Origin: Pomphorhynchus laevis
Taxonomy: Eukaryota > Acanthocephala > Palaeacanthocephala > Echinorhynchida > Pomphorhynchidae
Length of the DNA stretch: 64,000 bases
Assembly (NCBI GenBank): GCA_012934845.2
Contig: WNNJ02000016.1
Location: 43,355 to 107,354, forward strand
Direction: 5' to 3'
Each line of letters opens with the position of its first letter. The first letter of the stretch is position 1. Below the pieces are notes generated by a model. That model had not been told where the DNA came from. It was given only the letters and a program-made list of their open reading frames with translations, and made no database searches. Positions 46,085-58,683 of the stretch are shown piece by piece. The translations under genes were made by a program, and so were the position numbers.

Positions 46085-47365
46085 AATCAGCTAACTGAGT
46101 CTACGTATTTAATATAATTATAAAATAAACAAAACATAATAATGCTAAATCAAAATTTAATAATTAAATAAATAATTGTTTTTAGATTTTTATAATTTAA
46201 ATCAAGTTAAAATAAAAAATTGAAATTTAAAATAAAAGTCATTTTTGTGAATTGACTAATAAATAACAGGCGATGTATCAGGATAAGGATTATAGCTCAT
46301 CAGGAGGAACTGCTATGTTATCAGGTTTCGGCCCATGTTCATCTACTCAACATAGCAGCGGGGCCAAATACATGCTAATGATGTATTTCCTCTAAAATAA
46401 CTATCTAGTATCTTATTCTAATGCAAAGTATATTATTTATTACCCATCCATAAAAATTTACCACTTAAGAGTTTAAATTTATTCTTTATATTATTGTGTT
46501 GATTTATATATTTTACTATTTTCTGCTTGATGTTATTTTTATAGTAACCTAGTTTAAAATATGCATCTATTAAATTATTTAAATGATTTTGAATAAAGCC
46601 AATATCATTACATATTGTTGCAATTAAAATTTCATTATTTAATGTATTATATTTTATATTATATGGTATGCATGAATGCTCATGCAAAAATATGTTTCTT
46701 GTAAATTTAAATATGTCATCTTTACGATATAAATTAATAGTAGTTTTAGTTAATGTTAATTTAATGTTCATATCTGGATATACACCTTCTTTATCATTAA
46801 TATTGGTTTTGTTAAGAATAAGGCTTTCTGGATACACATATATCATCAATGTATCGAAACATATATTTCATATATTTATATTGTTTAGATTTAGTTTTTA
46901 CACAGTTATGAACAAATTCATATTCTATAAAGCTTAAAAACAAGTCAGCTATAATTGGGCTACTATTACCACCCATTGGAACACCTTTTACTTGTCTAAA
47001 TATAGATGTCCCTACTTTTAAATAATTTTGATTTATCAAAATATTAATGGATTCTATTAATTTAATTTTATCCATATATTTATATTTACTTGATGGTTTA
47101 TTTTTTGTTAGATATGCGTTATAATTATTATAACATATATATGTATATCTTTTTCTGAATATCAGATTAATTAATTTTTCTAATGCATCTTTAATATCTG
47201 CTAAATCTAGATTTGTATAAAGCGTACTAAAATCGTACGCGTATTTATATTCTGAAAATTTATTCCTTTTGTGTGTTCTAAAAATTCTTTTCTAGAATTA
47301 ATACTGAAATAGTGTTTTATACCAGTATTAATTTCGATTACCTTGCAATGTTCTTTATATTTAAT
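46085..47365 (-). mobile_element. Naiad-type element, reverse transcriptase core and complete 3' end
   Basis: Core motifs KGVPMGGNSSPIIADLFL and MFRYIDDICV, thumb ending KFLWMGNK, structured block at about 46278-46427 and tail ending at ACTGAGTCTACGTATTTA. Very like 16085-17900 but 5'-truncated in the core. A short stretch between YIDD and the thumb is absent compared with that copy. Confidence 0.8.
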
Positions 47366-49555
47366 AAATTTTATTTACTAAACTATCGAATTATTATTTC
47401 ATTATGATGTTAAGCATGCACTGAACGTTTAGTAAATACGCACTGAACGTAATAAAATAATTTGTTACGCATAATCACGTCAATAATGTTATTTTTAAGG
47501 TCTACAATCATATGTGAGATAGCAACTATCTTGAAAATATACTTATTAAAATAAATAGCTTTAATAAAAAATAAATTTATTATAACTTTAGTTATAGAAA
47601 CAACTAAAATTCAAAAAATTCAAAATAGTCAAATTACGTCATGTCTTACTTTAGTCAAATACTTTAATGTATAAATTTGCATAGCTACTATTATTTTTTA
47701 CGTCTACAATCACATCTGGAATATGTAACTATCTCTTGAAAATTTTGTTATATAAATAACTATAATTCAAAAATTCAGAATAATAAAAATACGTACAAGT
47801 AATAAATCAAAAGCTATAACTATAAATTAAACTAAATAAATAAAAAACTAAACAAAACTGTAAATAAAACCTATTTGATAAAACATAAAATGCACGAAAG
47901 AATTTAGCACATTAATTCACGCTTTATTTCACATGTGAATTTTACACATTAATTTACAATTAATTTTACATATAAAGAGCTATATGATGGGCGTTAGATC
48001 ATATTCCTGACAACACGCTGTCTATATGTAATTACGTACACTATATCATCGATTCTTACCTGAAGGAAATTGGAACCCCAGATGGTTTACGGTAAATCCG
48101 CGTAAGTCAACCAACACAAAATTGCATTTAGCAAAACTCTTAGAATATGGTCAGAGTTATGCTCATAAAATTATTTTGTTTATACAAAAATATAAGGAAC
48201 TACATGTTCTTCACTTGTAAAAGCTTTCAAAATATATTTTTAATTTAAATTTTTTAAAGTTTCGAAGAACATTCACATATTCATTCATATTCAAAAATGT
48301 ATATTTTTGTATTTTGAATGTATATTGCTCTCATTGTGGATTTCTGCAATGTGGATTACTACATTTAATAATCAAAAATATGTTTTAGAATTCACTCAAT
48401 TAAATTTTACTTTATTTCATTTTAAATTACATCAATTCATCGATTGAATTCTATGTATCAAAAGTAAAATAAATCATTTTCTAAAGAAGCTAAACACTTT
48501 CTTGTAAATGCATATGTAACGCGTTATATAATGTATTATATAATGAATATGTGAATTCAATATACTGATTGCAATGGAACAACGTGATACAAGTTATGCC
48601 ACAAATGTTGATTTTTGAACATTTTTTTCAAACAGTATAGAGATAGTATTGATTTAAATTCATATTTTAGCGATTAATGAATTATAAATAATAGCATTTT
48701 ATTCGTCCGCTTCCGTAACTGCTTCCTTAAATTTTTATACCTGTATGATTGTAATGACTAGTTTGCGTTCAAGCAGTGTTCTTCAACGTTTTTATTTGGT
48801 TCAAAAACTGGTTTCAAAAACGTTGATTTTTAAATATGTGTTCAAAATGAAAGGCATTAAGAGATAATGTTAGTGTCTCGCTTAAAAAACTAGACATCTA
48901 TATCTTCTTGTCATTGCTAATTTGGTCTGGATACCTAAAATCTTAAGAAATCTTTTTAGATAGGGAGTTAGTTATTAAAATGAAAAATTTTGATTTTAAT
49001 ATTCAATACTTAATTTGCTAAATCCATTTTACTTTTAGATTGTTAAATGTCGTAAATAATCTATTTATCCTGCTATATAATCGATTGCAGATCGATTATT
49101 TTAATCGATTGCAGAACAATTCATTACTTTTAGATTGCTATAAAAAACGTCGCACAATGGCATTAATAACTTTATTCGACAATTCATTATACGCATTAAA
49201 GGATCGGAGTAGTTGCAGTTCTACTACTTTGGCGTGTACTTTGTGATTCATACTGTTGAGAAGTGCTGACATTACAAGTTTTCTAAACCATCGAAAGACT
49301 ATACGCAGCAAGTGTAAATTGTTCATCGTGCACTGTTTTGCTAACGAGGTGACTTATTTAATCCAGATATGAATTAAATATTAGCTTGGCATCCTCGCTG
49401 ATGATAGTCTTCATCTTAAAGTGACGTAGTTGCTAAGTTTCTTTGTTATAAAAACAACAATTATTATTTATTCAGGGTACATATTAAGAATTCTCAACCG
49501 CTGTCTAGAATGAACAACCGTGCATATTTGAGGTTATTAATTTCCTTTATACATG
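47366..49555. other. No gene recognised
   Basis: AT-rich intergenic sequence. The word CGCACTGAACGT recurs at about 47410-47450 and at about 43315. Nothing else can be supported. Confidence 0.4.
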
Positions 49556-49557
49556 CG

Positions 49558-49775
49558 TGTATAAAGTAAAAGTCCGCCATGGCCAGTCCAAAGCCCGTTC
49601 TGAGAAAGGAGGAGGGTTGGCGATAGCCTTAGTTACAAGTCAACCTTAAAAAACCTAATCGCATCAACATTATGAAATACTGTCTCAATGACCTTGTGAA
49701 AGGCGACTACAATGATACGGCCACGTTCTAGGCGGACTCCGTAACGAAGCATAACTAACACTGAAGAATAAGAAG
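49558..49775 (+). mobile_element. GC-richer relic, possibly a LINE 5' region
   Basis: CCATGGCCAGTCCAAAGCCC and the following 200 bases are much richer in GC than the flanks and resemble the 5' untranslated start of some arthropod LINEs (GAGAAAGGAGGAGGGTTGGC). There is no open frame. The assignment is tentative. Confidence 0.25.
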
Positions 49776-50912
49776 AATATGATTGTATAAAGTAAATCAG
49801 GTGTCAATCCATTTCACTGCTTTATCTTGTAATGAACATGAGTATTTAAATAAACTTATTGTATTTTGATAGCAACGAAGATTACGTACGAAGATTCGTT
49901 AAGTTAGCAGAGATCAAATAGGAATAAATACACAAATGTATTGATATCTCAGAACTCTAAAATGCGTAAATAGCAAATAGAAAAATTACAAGTATATTTT
50001 ATATTATTTTTCACTATCTTTTATTTGCTACAAATTCAGTCCATACATTATTTTTTAGCAAAAATGTGTGATTTTAATGTTTTGTACCTACTAAATGTTT
50101 GTTAATTAAATAAATCTACCCTTAAAACATCGAATTTCAAAATTTATTAAAATTTGTATTATCAAATGCAATGGTTTATAATGTGAACCAATACGTTTTT
50201 AAATTTTATACGTTCTTATAAAATTAATGAGCAATTGCCACACATATCAAATTACTCTATCTTTTACAATTGATAAATATCAATTGTAAGATAAATATCA
50301 TTAACAATATGTTAAGCACAAAATTATTAATAAGAGATACGTTAAATACCAATTTATTTAAACGAATCTATTAATTTTTGTTATATCTAATATTTTTTAT
50401 ATTTTTAATAAAGACAAGAAATGTTTGCTAAGAATAATTTAAATAAAATATACTCAGCAAATAAACAAATTAAATTAATACATAAATATGTTAAGTAAAA
50501 AATCAAAAAGTTTTATCAAATGTAACATCATAAATCTTGTATTTTGATAATTCGATTGTTCGTTGCAATAAATAAATATTTGTAATTAAAAGTGCGTTAA
50601 CTCGACAATTTTCGTTATCTCCATTTTATTTTCGATCCAATAAATAAATTTTTGACAATGACACTTCGAACTCCAAGTAGTACCGAGTATAACAATATTT
50701 GGTAGCTTAAACATTCTATTCACAATTTTAAAACCGGATCAGTTAGCGAATTGGTAGAAATGAATACTTATCTTATACTTTGAAAATTACTCTAACATCG
50801 TCAGAAATATAAAATGTATACAAATCGTAAAATAATATGCATTATTAAACTAAATAATTAATAATCATTAAATTAATACATGCTTAATACATGACAGACG
50901 TAGTTACAGTAG

Positions 50913-53604
50913 TTATTTTCCTTTGCGCTTGCTACATTTCGGGCAAAACCAGTCCCCTTTTGGCTTTTCTTTAAGTCCAACGCAAGCAAAGTGAAACCAT
51001 TCAATGGGACACTGGATACATAAAGGATGATAAAGTCTATATTAAACCCCATGTATTTATTACCTCGGGATTGTCACATCCAATCATTTCGCCATAAGAT
51101 ACTTGAGAGCAAATACAATAAGTTGGTTCATTCGGGTCGATTGGCATATCTAAAACTTGATTCGGTTCTGTTAATGTCAAGGCAAGTGAGCTAATCGGAA
51201 GTTCCTTCAAGCTGGAAACATATCTTTTAAAATCTATAAAAGCGATAGAAATTTATTACCTAGAAGAACGATGCTTTCGTTTTCGCTGGGTTGAAGGTTT
51301 CGACACGTTTGGACTTTTAGATGCATCAACATTTTCTGAAAGTACACCTAATTCTTTATTATGATTAGCAAAGTATTTGAAAAAACCTTTGATTTCCGCT
51401 TCAAATTTTGCCAAATCAACATCTAGACGTTGAATGTGTTTGTCAACCTATGTTTAATTCAATATTTTCTTAACTGCTAATATGTTAAAATATTTAAAAA
51501 TATTAAATATTATAAAAAATATTTAATGTTTTAAATTATATTTTTTTTATTTAATTTATAAATTTGTAAGTTTAGATATTTATGTATTCTTATTGACAGG
51601 ATTTATAAATTCTGTCGATATAATTTAGTTGGTATATGTGTCGCCATCTATAAATAGAATAATTATCATTATTAATAAAATAAAAAAAAAATTAAATAAA
51701 TTAAATTTTAATAAATAAAACTTAAAATTTTTATTTATTCTAAATAGTTTAAATAGAAAATCTTATTCACTTGCTTGTTAAAATCTTGTAGTTCGTAAAA
51801 TTGAATTGTAGATTTACATTTTTTAAATTGTGAATTTCAAACTACTTAAAACTAAAACAAAATTTGAAAAAATTAAAAAGTAAAATCGAATAGAAGTATC
51901 GACTTATTTTATGTTACATATAACGCATTTATGTACAAATGCGTTATATATTTATATTAAATTTATAATTTTTTATATGTTATATAAAACATTTTCCAAC
52001 ATTTTGCAAAACATTTTCGTTCATAATATCTGCTCACTGACAAACAATAAATTTAACAATTAGATTATTAGTAATTGTCTCGTGTTTTCCACCGGCAACA
52101 AGAAATAAGGGTCTCCTTTAGCTTACCTAGAAGATCATTTATAGTATTCAAGTCTTAAATTGTTGAAATCTATAATAATTGAAATCTATGATAATTATTT
52201 GCCTATTTGTTATCAAATAGACATTCTGTGAACTTGTCGTAAAAATATCTCAATTTATAGTATAATGTTTAATATAATGTCTTTAATTATTTACTGATTG
52301 AAAGAAAACGATGTTGTTTATTCGGTTTTTATATAGGATTTTAATTTATAAATTACATTTTAAAGTTAAACCATAATTTACGTAAATTGAATTTAATAAA
52401 TTCTAAAATAGCCAGAATTTGTAATGACTTTTTGATTCCTTCAAAAAATTTATCGATTGTTTCTCGGAACAATTTAAAGTTCGTAAGCAACAATCTTACA
52501 TATTATATTTTAAAGATTGAAATTACATACATAGTTGAAGATGTAGAATCATATCGGTTGTTGAAAATTTGCAAAATAATTTATTATTAATGCATTTAAA
52601 ATAAAAATTGATCGTATGAAGTATTGAGATATAATAACGACAATATGTCAGGTATTAAAAATTTTTAACTGAAAGCAATAAAACTTTAATTTTAACTTTT
52701 TAACTGAAACATCTTTTTACTTTTTTAAATTTATTAGGTTACTATAACTTTATTGAAAAAATAATCGTTTGTTTAACATATAATTTAAAAGATAAGGATA
52801 ACAAAAAGTCGTAATAGAGCGCAGCAATTGATTTCTGCAAAAGTAATATATTTTGAAGCAACTTACAAGTTCATAAATTTTATTGGCCTTGTTAACTTTC
52901 TTTTCTCCTAGCTCAGCAAGCTTGTCAAAATGAATTTTTATCTGTTTTTCAATATCATCAACGTTTGATGGGGTTTCACTACCGATAGTAGCAGAGTTTT
53001 CTAACTTTTGGATTTGCTCTAACAGTGCTAAACAACAAGTTAAAATACTTCATTTATAATCAAGAAGTAGCTTGATTATACCATTGCACTGAATATCCAT
53101 TTTCTTTATGCTATTAAACCCATTTTTCATATCGCCCGGTAGATCATTTAAACCTAGCAGAAATTGACATAAAATATAAAATGTTTCACTTGAAGAAATA
53201 ATCTAATTCATTTGTTTCTTTATTTGAACACGATAATGTTAAAAGCGAGTATATTCAAATTTGTTAAGTACGACTATTTAATTATTTATTCGCATAATAT
53301 TGATTTTTTTTTATTTTAAAAATAATTAATATAATACAATAATAAAACGTGATGAAATGTTTGATAATTTATAATTAAACTTACTTTTTTGTCAATAAAC
53401 GCAATGATATAACAGAACAGATTTGGCTTGATTTGAGAAAATCTTTGCAAAATTTTAGATTTATATTAAGATATTACATGTTTCGCTCATTTCAAAATTT
53501 ATATAAAATATTAATTAATATTAAAAAATAAGACATTTTAAATAAAAATACAGATAAAACTATATACTTTCAAGATACTTCTCCAAATACATCCTTGAGC
53601 ACAT
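50913..53604 (-). CDS. ING5: ING4/ING5-type PHD-finger protein, six exons
   Basis: Exons on the minus strand: 53604-53568, 53153-53082, 53027-52867, 51447-51260, 51211-51064, 51011-50913. All have GT-AG junctions and phases that join (705 nt, 234 aa; human ING4 and ING5 are 249 and 240). The start [13 protein letters not shown] matches MAAGMYLEHYLDS. The N-terminal dimerisation helices continue through [24 protein letters not shown] and [21 protein letters not shown] basic stretch follows ([12 protein letters not shown]), then [13 protein letters not shown] and the PHD finger: CIC, CDNPEC, WFHFAC and WFCPKC give the Cys4-His-Cys3 zinc set, with Y and the GEMIGCD surface for H3K4me3. Known role: targeting histone acetyltransferase complexes (HBO1, MOZ/MORF) to H3K4me3. 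ING4 and ING5 cannot be told apart here. Confidence 0.9.
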
Positions 53605-53693
53605 CGGCGCCAATGTAAATCTGAAATAAAATACAAAATTATGTAAGTACGGCAAATATTATTTTGAAATTATAATTACTAAAGGTATAATTA

Positions 53694-53718
53694 CTGAAGA
53701 AGATCGAGAGCGCGAAAC
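53694..53718 (+). ncRNA. Weak hammerhead-like core upstream of the ING gene
   Basis: CTGAAGA at 53694-53700 and GAAAC at 53714-53718, separated by 13 bases that pair only poorly. The spacing is right and the stem is not. It lies about 90 bp before the divergent ING start. Confidence 0.15.
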
Positions 53719-53764
53719 GTTCGCGATAATAAACTAATAGTCCTGTTTTGCAATGTTCTAATAT

Positions 53765-53840
53765 TTGCTAACTTATATAGAAGAGTCTTTAAATGACCCG
53801 AATATGAGTCATTTAAAGATTCTTCTATATAAGTTGGCAA
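53765..53840. repeat. Long hairpin, 33-bp arms
   Basis: Left arm 53765-53797, right arm 53808-53840, 10-base spacer, two mismatches (TTATATAGAAGA and its inverse). No terminal repeats of a known transposon. Confidence 0.85.
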
Positions 53841-54494
53841 AAAGTAATGAAGAGCAAACCAGGCTTATTAGTTTATTATGACACACGTTTAAATATACAC
53901 AGAGTGTATATTTCATCTAAGAACAAATTCTCACTCGGTTATTTAATTTTCTTACCCATAAATAAATATATAAGTATGATGGGGAAAAGATTCCGAGAGA
54001 TGGTTCGATGGATGTCAATCCATATATAAAATATTTAAAAAATATTAAATAAAGTAAACAACGAAATCAAAAGAAATATAGAAGATACAAAAACATTAAA
54101 ATACAGAAAACCGATTTAAAACGTAAAAAAATAAAAGTTACTATTTAATATAATATATTTGAGTACATTTGGATATTAATTATATAATTAATTTCTCTCC
54201 TGTCGTTAAGAAATGTAACTTTCTTATACTTCTAATACAAAATATATTAGTTTAATATTTTTTATTAATTATATTACTAATAAATATATATTGTAATCTA
54301 TTACATCAGATTGTAATGCTTTTATTTATTAATTTATTGTAAATCACAAAATATTAAAAATAATTTTTGATTTCAACTATGTTTCAATGATTAATATGAT
54401 TAGATATGCAATATACAATATGCAATAATACAATATGACATACTATAGTATAGTATAATATATAGTATAGTATATACTATAGTATACACTATAC

Positions 54495-56662
54495 CAGAGG
54501 TGGGCATCTACGGCCTCGGAGGCCGCATGCGGCCTCCGAGCCTAGTTTATGCGGCCTCCGAGCATTTTTCAAAAAAAGGCAAGATAGAAATTATCATATT
54601 AACAATGTATTTTTTCTCTAATTTTTTATTTAGATACTTTTCCTTTGAATCTTATCATTTTTTGATATTTACAAGAAAATTTTTGGTTACCCCATCAGAT
54701 GTCATCGCAAAAAAAGAGAAAGATAGATTCAGAGAATAGAGTTTTTAATATAGAATGGGAATATGATTACTTCTTTGTTCAGAGTAAAAACGGGATGGTG
54801 TGCTTAATTTGTAGAGCTAACTTAACAACGATCAAGAAATTCAATGCAGAAAAACATTATGGCACGCATATCAATATGCCAATATGTAGACTTGATGGTG
54901 AGTGTAGAAAAGAGAAAATTCTAGAACTAAAAAAATCAATCAAAAAACAACAAACATTATTCAAGAATATATTCAATTTGGGACTTTTACAAACAAAAGC
55001 GAGCTATTTGATTGCACATCTTATGGGTAAAAGAGGAAAGCCATATTCCGACTCAGAATTCATCAAAGAGGCCATAACTACAACAGTAAAATGCATAGAT
55101 CCAGATAAAGTTGAAAAATATGAGAATCTTGCGCTCTCTCGGCGAACAATAGTCAGTCGCCAAACCGATATTGCGAAAAATTTACAACAAAAACTATCTT
55201 TTCTCTTAGCAGATCCAAATGCATTCTATTCATTGGCTATTGATGAGTCAACTGATTCTACTGACTCTGCCCAATTACTCATTTTTATACGAATCGTTGA
55301 CAAAAATTTCAATCTACGAGAAGAACTATTAGGTATGCAAACTCTAAAAGGGCAAGCTCGTGGAATTGACATCTTAGAAAAAGTGCAAGATCAAATTCAA
55401 AAATCAAAAGTCAATCCAGAATTTCTAGTGAGTATTTGTACTGACGGTGCTCCTTCAATGGTAGGAAAAAATTCGGGATTTATTGCAAAGATGAAAGATA
55501 TTATTAAACCACTGGAAATTCGTTCCTTTCATTGCATATTACACCAACAAAATCTTTGCATAAAATCCGTTTCATTGGGATCAGTTTTCAAGAAAGTGAA
55601 CGAAATTGTAATTTTCATTCGTTCAAACGCAACAAGACACCGCCAATTCAGATCAATGATGGAAAATGACGAGTTTCACGGCAGTTATGATCTCTTATAC
55701 CACTCAAGCGTTAGATGGCTTTCTGAGGCAAACGTTTTGAAGCGAGTATTTGATATAAGAGAGAAAATAATTCAATTCTTTTCAAATCTGAACAAGAGTT
55801 GCGATCTTTCAAATATTTATTTCATAATCGACATGTCATTTCTAGTTGATATCATGATGAAGCAAAGAGAGCTCAATCTTTCTTTACAAGGTCAGAAAAA
55901 TAACATTTTTGCTTCTTGGAAAAAGGTGAAGGCATTTCGTGCAACCATCATATTATTGAGAAACCAAATCAAGGACAAGCATTTTTCAAAAATTCATTTT
56001 ACATATTTGCACGAAGTTACACGTCTGAACTATCCGACAGCTGAAATGCTTGAGAATTATGAAAGATATTTGACTGATCTGCACACCCAATACCAATCTC
56101 GATTCAATGATTTTGACGCATTTGAGTCAGAACTGACGCTTGTATTTGAGCCCCATCTTGTCGAAATTCATAAAGTAGAAGAGGAATTTCAAATCGAAAT
56201 AATCGAGTTGCTGAATGATAATATTCTTATCAATCGCTTTGTTCAGAATCATGATATCTACGATATATGGCGCTTCGCATCAAAATATTCAGCCCTACAG
56301 AAAAATGCTCAGAAGATATTGACTATATTTTCAACAACTTACTGTTGCGAATCTGCATTTTCCCACATGACGAAGATAAAATCATCACAAAGAACATCTT
56401 TATCAGACAATCATCTTGAAGAAAGCCTCATTCTGCGAACAAGTAACCTAGAACCAGACATTGATCAATTAACACAGGCTAAATATAAAAAAAAGTTTGG
56501 ATCAAATGAATGAATTGATTCTTAGCACCAAGTGGATATGATTCTGTTTTTATTACATATTTTTTCAAAAAGATCGAATTAATTATTTCATACTCATGTG
56601 GCCTTTTCAATTTTTGGAAACTTCGATTTGGCATTTTGATGCTCAGCCCTCGCCCACCCCTG
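54495..56662 (+). mobile_element. Complete hAT DNA transposon with 8-bp target duplication
   Basis: Terminal inverted repeats begin CAGAGGTGGGC (54495) and, inverted, CAGGGGTGGGC (ends 56662). CACTATAC at 54487-54494 and again at 56663-56670 is a perfect 8-bp target duplication, the hAT hallmark. The 2168-bp element carries one intact transposase. Near the left end the 12-mer GCGGCCTCCGAG occurs twice direct and once inverted, probably a subterminal transposase-binding motif. The target is a TATAGTATAGT-type palindromic microsatellite. Every part needed is present, so this copy looks recent. Confidence 0.9.
54699..56513 (+). CDS. hAT-superfamily transposase, GTF2IRD2/ZBED5-like, intact
   Basis: 604 codons, ATG at 54699. 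A BED-type zinc finger lies near residues 20-60 (C35, C38, H53, H57). The RNase-H-like catalytic core follows: D182 in AIDESTDS, D249 in CTDGAPSMVG, the CxxH-like HCILHQQ segment, RW at 339-340, and E551 in the C-terminal CCESAFSHM motif, with the dimerisation end KSSQRTSLSDNHLEESL. It cuts and pastes its own element by recognising the terminal repeats. Related genes have been domesticated in vertebrates (GTF2IRD2, EPM2AIP1, ZBED5), but here the flanking repeats show a plain transposon. There is no intron, and all catalytic residues are present. Confidence 0.9.
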   Translation: MSSQKKRKIDSENRVFNIEWEYDYFFVQSKNGMVCLICRANLTTIKKFNAEKHYGTHINMPICRLDGECRKEKILELKKSIKKQQTLFKNIFNLGLLQTKASYLIAHLMGKRGKPYSDSEFIKEAITTTVKCIDPDKVEKYENLALSRRTIVSRQTDIAKNLQQKLSFLLADPNAFYSLAIDESTDSTDSAQLLIFIRIVDKNFNLREELLGMQTLKGQARGIDILEKVQDQIQKSKVNPEFLVSICTDGAPSMVGKNSGFIAKMKDIIKPLEIRSFHCILHQQNLCIKSVSLGSVFKKVNEIVIFIRSNATRHRQFRSMMENDEFHGSYDLLYHSSVRWLSEANVLKRVFDIREKIIQFFSNLNKSCDLSNIYFIIDMSFLVDIMMKQRELNLSLQGQKNNIFASWKKVKAFRATIILLRNQIKDKHFSKIHFTYLHEVTRLNYPTAEMLENYERYLTDLHTQYQSRFNDFDAFESELTLVFEPHLVEIHKVEEEFQIEIIELLNDNILINRFVQNHDIYDIWRFASKYSALQKNAQKILTIFSTTYCCESAFSHMTKIKSSQRTSLSDNHLEESLILRTSNLEPDIDQLTQAKYKKKFGSNE

Positions 56663-56670
56663 CACTATAC

Positions 56671-57885
56671 TATAGTATAAATTATAGTATAGTGTATATA
56701 CTATAATTTATATTATAGTATATTATAGTATAGTATAGTATTTTTACTATACTATAGTAAAAATACTATAATGTATTATTTCACTCAATGTAAAACACTT
56801 TTTAGACATAGCGTAACATTTAAATCAAATATGGTGAGCTTGGTACAAAATTATGCCAAGTAGAAATTTTAATCCTTTTTAATAATTAGAATTGTATTAT
56901 AACGAATTATTAATGGATATCAACAATGCAATATCGTCGGTATTGAATGTTTAGGCGATCAGAACACTGAAGTTGTTTCGAATTAAAACAAAATTTTAAA
57001 ACAATTATTGCAATATTTAATCGATAACATTACGGTTTTACAAAAAATAGCCCAATAAATCAAATACAGGGCCGTTTAGAATACATGAGAATGCAATTAC
57101 AAGTTGATCTCTAATGGTAAAATTGTGATAATCAATAAATAGTTTAAAAAATTTAGTAAATTAATATTATATTAATATTATATTATTATTTTAGTAAATT
57201 AATAGTTTGTAGAGGAATGGACAGGATAAAGTATTTTTTACGGGTCGACAAATTTACAAATATTTGGCGTAATAGAGCAATATAGAACACAAGTATTCTT
57301 ATAACATAAATAGTTTGTTGGGCTTATTGTCAAACGTTGATTTTAATTTAAATATACAATTATAAAGTCAGAGGTAAATGCATATTTTGCTATAATATAT
57401 TTAAGAGCAGCACCTAGAAATGTTACCAACCTTCTTTATAAAATGATAGAATAATCAATTGACACTGTAAAATTTGGTGACATTAACATTTATTATATAA
57501 ATCATTGCAATATGATTTGGAACGCATTAATATTTAGTCTGTAAGGTCACACTTCTAATCTTAGTCCCTGAGCGCAGGGTCTAAATAAGACCCTGAGCAT
57601 CAATTAAGCCAACACAATTGATGCTCGAAAAATTTCAACATATACAATTGTGCATTTTCGGAGATAGTACCTTAATTTAGAACAGAAGACACGAGCAAAT
57701 GCAAAAGTCAAATTGTTGCAATTAACAATTGTTACCAACAAAAAAGCCTAAAGTTAATAAGACACCATGTGTAAACTATTTTTGGACTGACCAAGAATTG
57801 TTCAATCAATTAAATAACAATTATTTATAAAATAAAGTATTTTTGGTTCTTATAAATAAATATAAATATATATAGTGATTTATTT
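56671..57885. other. No gene recognised
   Basis: AT-rich. The TATAGTAT microsatellite continues to about 56775. Palindromes at 57574-57592 (AGGGTCT, then AGACCCT) and 57595-57626 (GAGCATCAATT, then AATTGATGCTC). Confidence 0.45.
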
Positions 57886-57889
57886 ATTA

Positions 57890-58390
57890 ATAAACCATAG
57901 TCCCATCGCATGTGTATTTCTGGGACACCGTATGGTGTACTAATAAATAAATCAATATGTTTTTCCCTCAAGGAGGCATAAACACTAGGCATCATTATAT
58001 ATCGGACCAAGAAATAGAACAAAAATCTATCTGAAAATAATTCTATCTAGCTAAATTCCCTCCGATGATTCAGATTAAGTGTAGTTCTGCTTTTCAAGCT
58101 TTAGACATTGTTTAAGCATGTGTTACGGTACTTATGGATGATTATAGAAGTCACGGTACTGATGATCTCCGTTAGAGCGAAATGCATATACCGGTGTGAA
58201 GTTTGTCGTCACACATAGGATGACTGGGCATACGTAGCGACTTTGAATAATGCAAGAATAATTTGGTTCTATTTCTTGATCTGATGAAAATATATAGAAT
58301 GCTGCCTGGTGTTTATGCCTCTTCATGAGGAAAATATAGTGATATATTTATGAGTATACCATTGTGTGTCCCGGGGCAGGTATAACAACA
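57890..58390. repeat. Inverted repeat arms flanking the first hammerhead
   Basis: Arms at about 57895-58021 and 58264-58385 are reverse complements with some drift (GTTCTATTTCTTG and TGTTTATGCCTC in the right arm). The hammerhead-bearing segment 58052-58262 lies between them. A second copy of that segment follows at 58513-58735 without an outer arm, so it is a complex tandem plus inverted arrangement, as in Penelope-like pseudo-LTRs. Confidence 0.7.
58153..58216 (+). ncRNA. Hammerhead ribozyme, copy 1
   Basis: Core CTGATGA 58159-58165; stem II TCTC/GAGC (58166-58169 with 58175-58178) with loop CGTTA and one mismatch next to the core; GAAA 58179-58182; minimal stem III A-T over A-T with a GC loop (58182-58187); cleavage site ATA ending at 58188; stem I ACGGTA 58153-58158 against TACCG 58189-58193. 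The mismatch in stem II probably weakens it. Confidence 0.7.
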
Positions 58391-58615
58391 AATTATATTT
58401 TATATATTTGTACACTTAAAAGTGTCCCTGTAAAACAGCATTTCTATTAAAAGGAATTTAGTGCCTGATGCATGGTTAAACTGTAATAGTCACTGCCATG
58501 CACAGTGCTTATGCTAAATTCCCTCTGATGATTCATATTAAAGGTAGTTCTGTTTTTCGAGCTTTAAACAGTGTTTAAGCGTGTGTTAAGGTGCCTATGG
58601 ATGATTATTAAAGTC

Positions 58616-58683
58616 ACGGTACTGATGAGCTCCGTCAGAGCGAAACGCGTATACCGTTGTGGAAGTTTGTCGTCACACATAGG
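58616..58683 (+). ncRNA. Hammerhead ribozyme, copy 2 (canonical core)
   Basis: Core CTGATGA 58622-58628; perfect stem II GCTC/GAGC (58629-58632 with 58638-58641) with loop CGTCA; GAAA 58642-58645; minimal stem III A-C over G-T with a GC loop (58645-58650); cleavage site GTA with the cut predicted after A58651; stem I ACGGTA 58616-58621 against TACCGT 58652-58657. A distal stem CCTATG/CATAGG (58594-58599 with 58678-58683) and the internal loop between them would allow the usual tertiary contact. Very short stem III is typical of retroelement hammerheads that work best as dimers. Confidence 0.8.
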
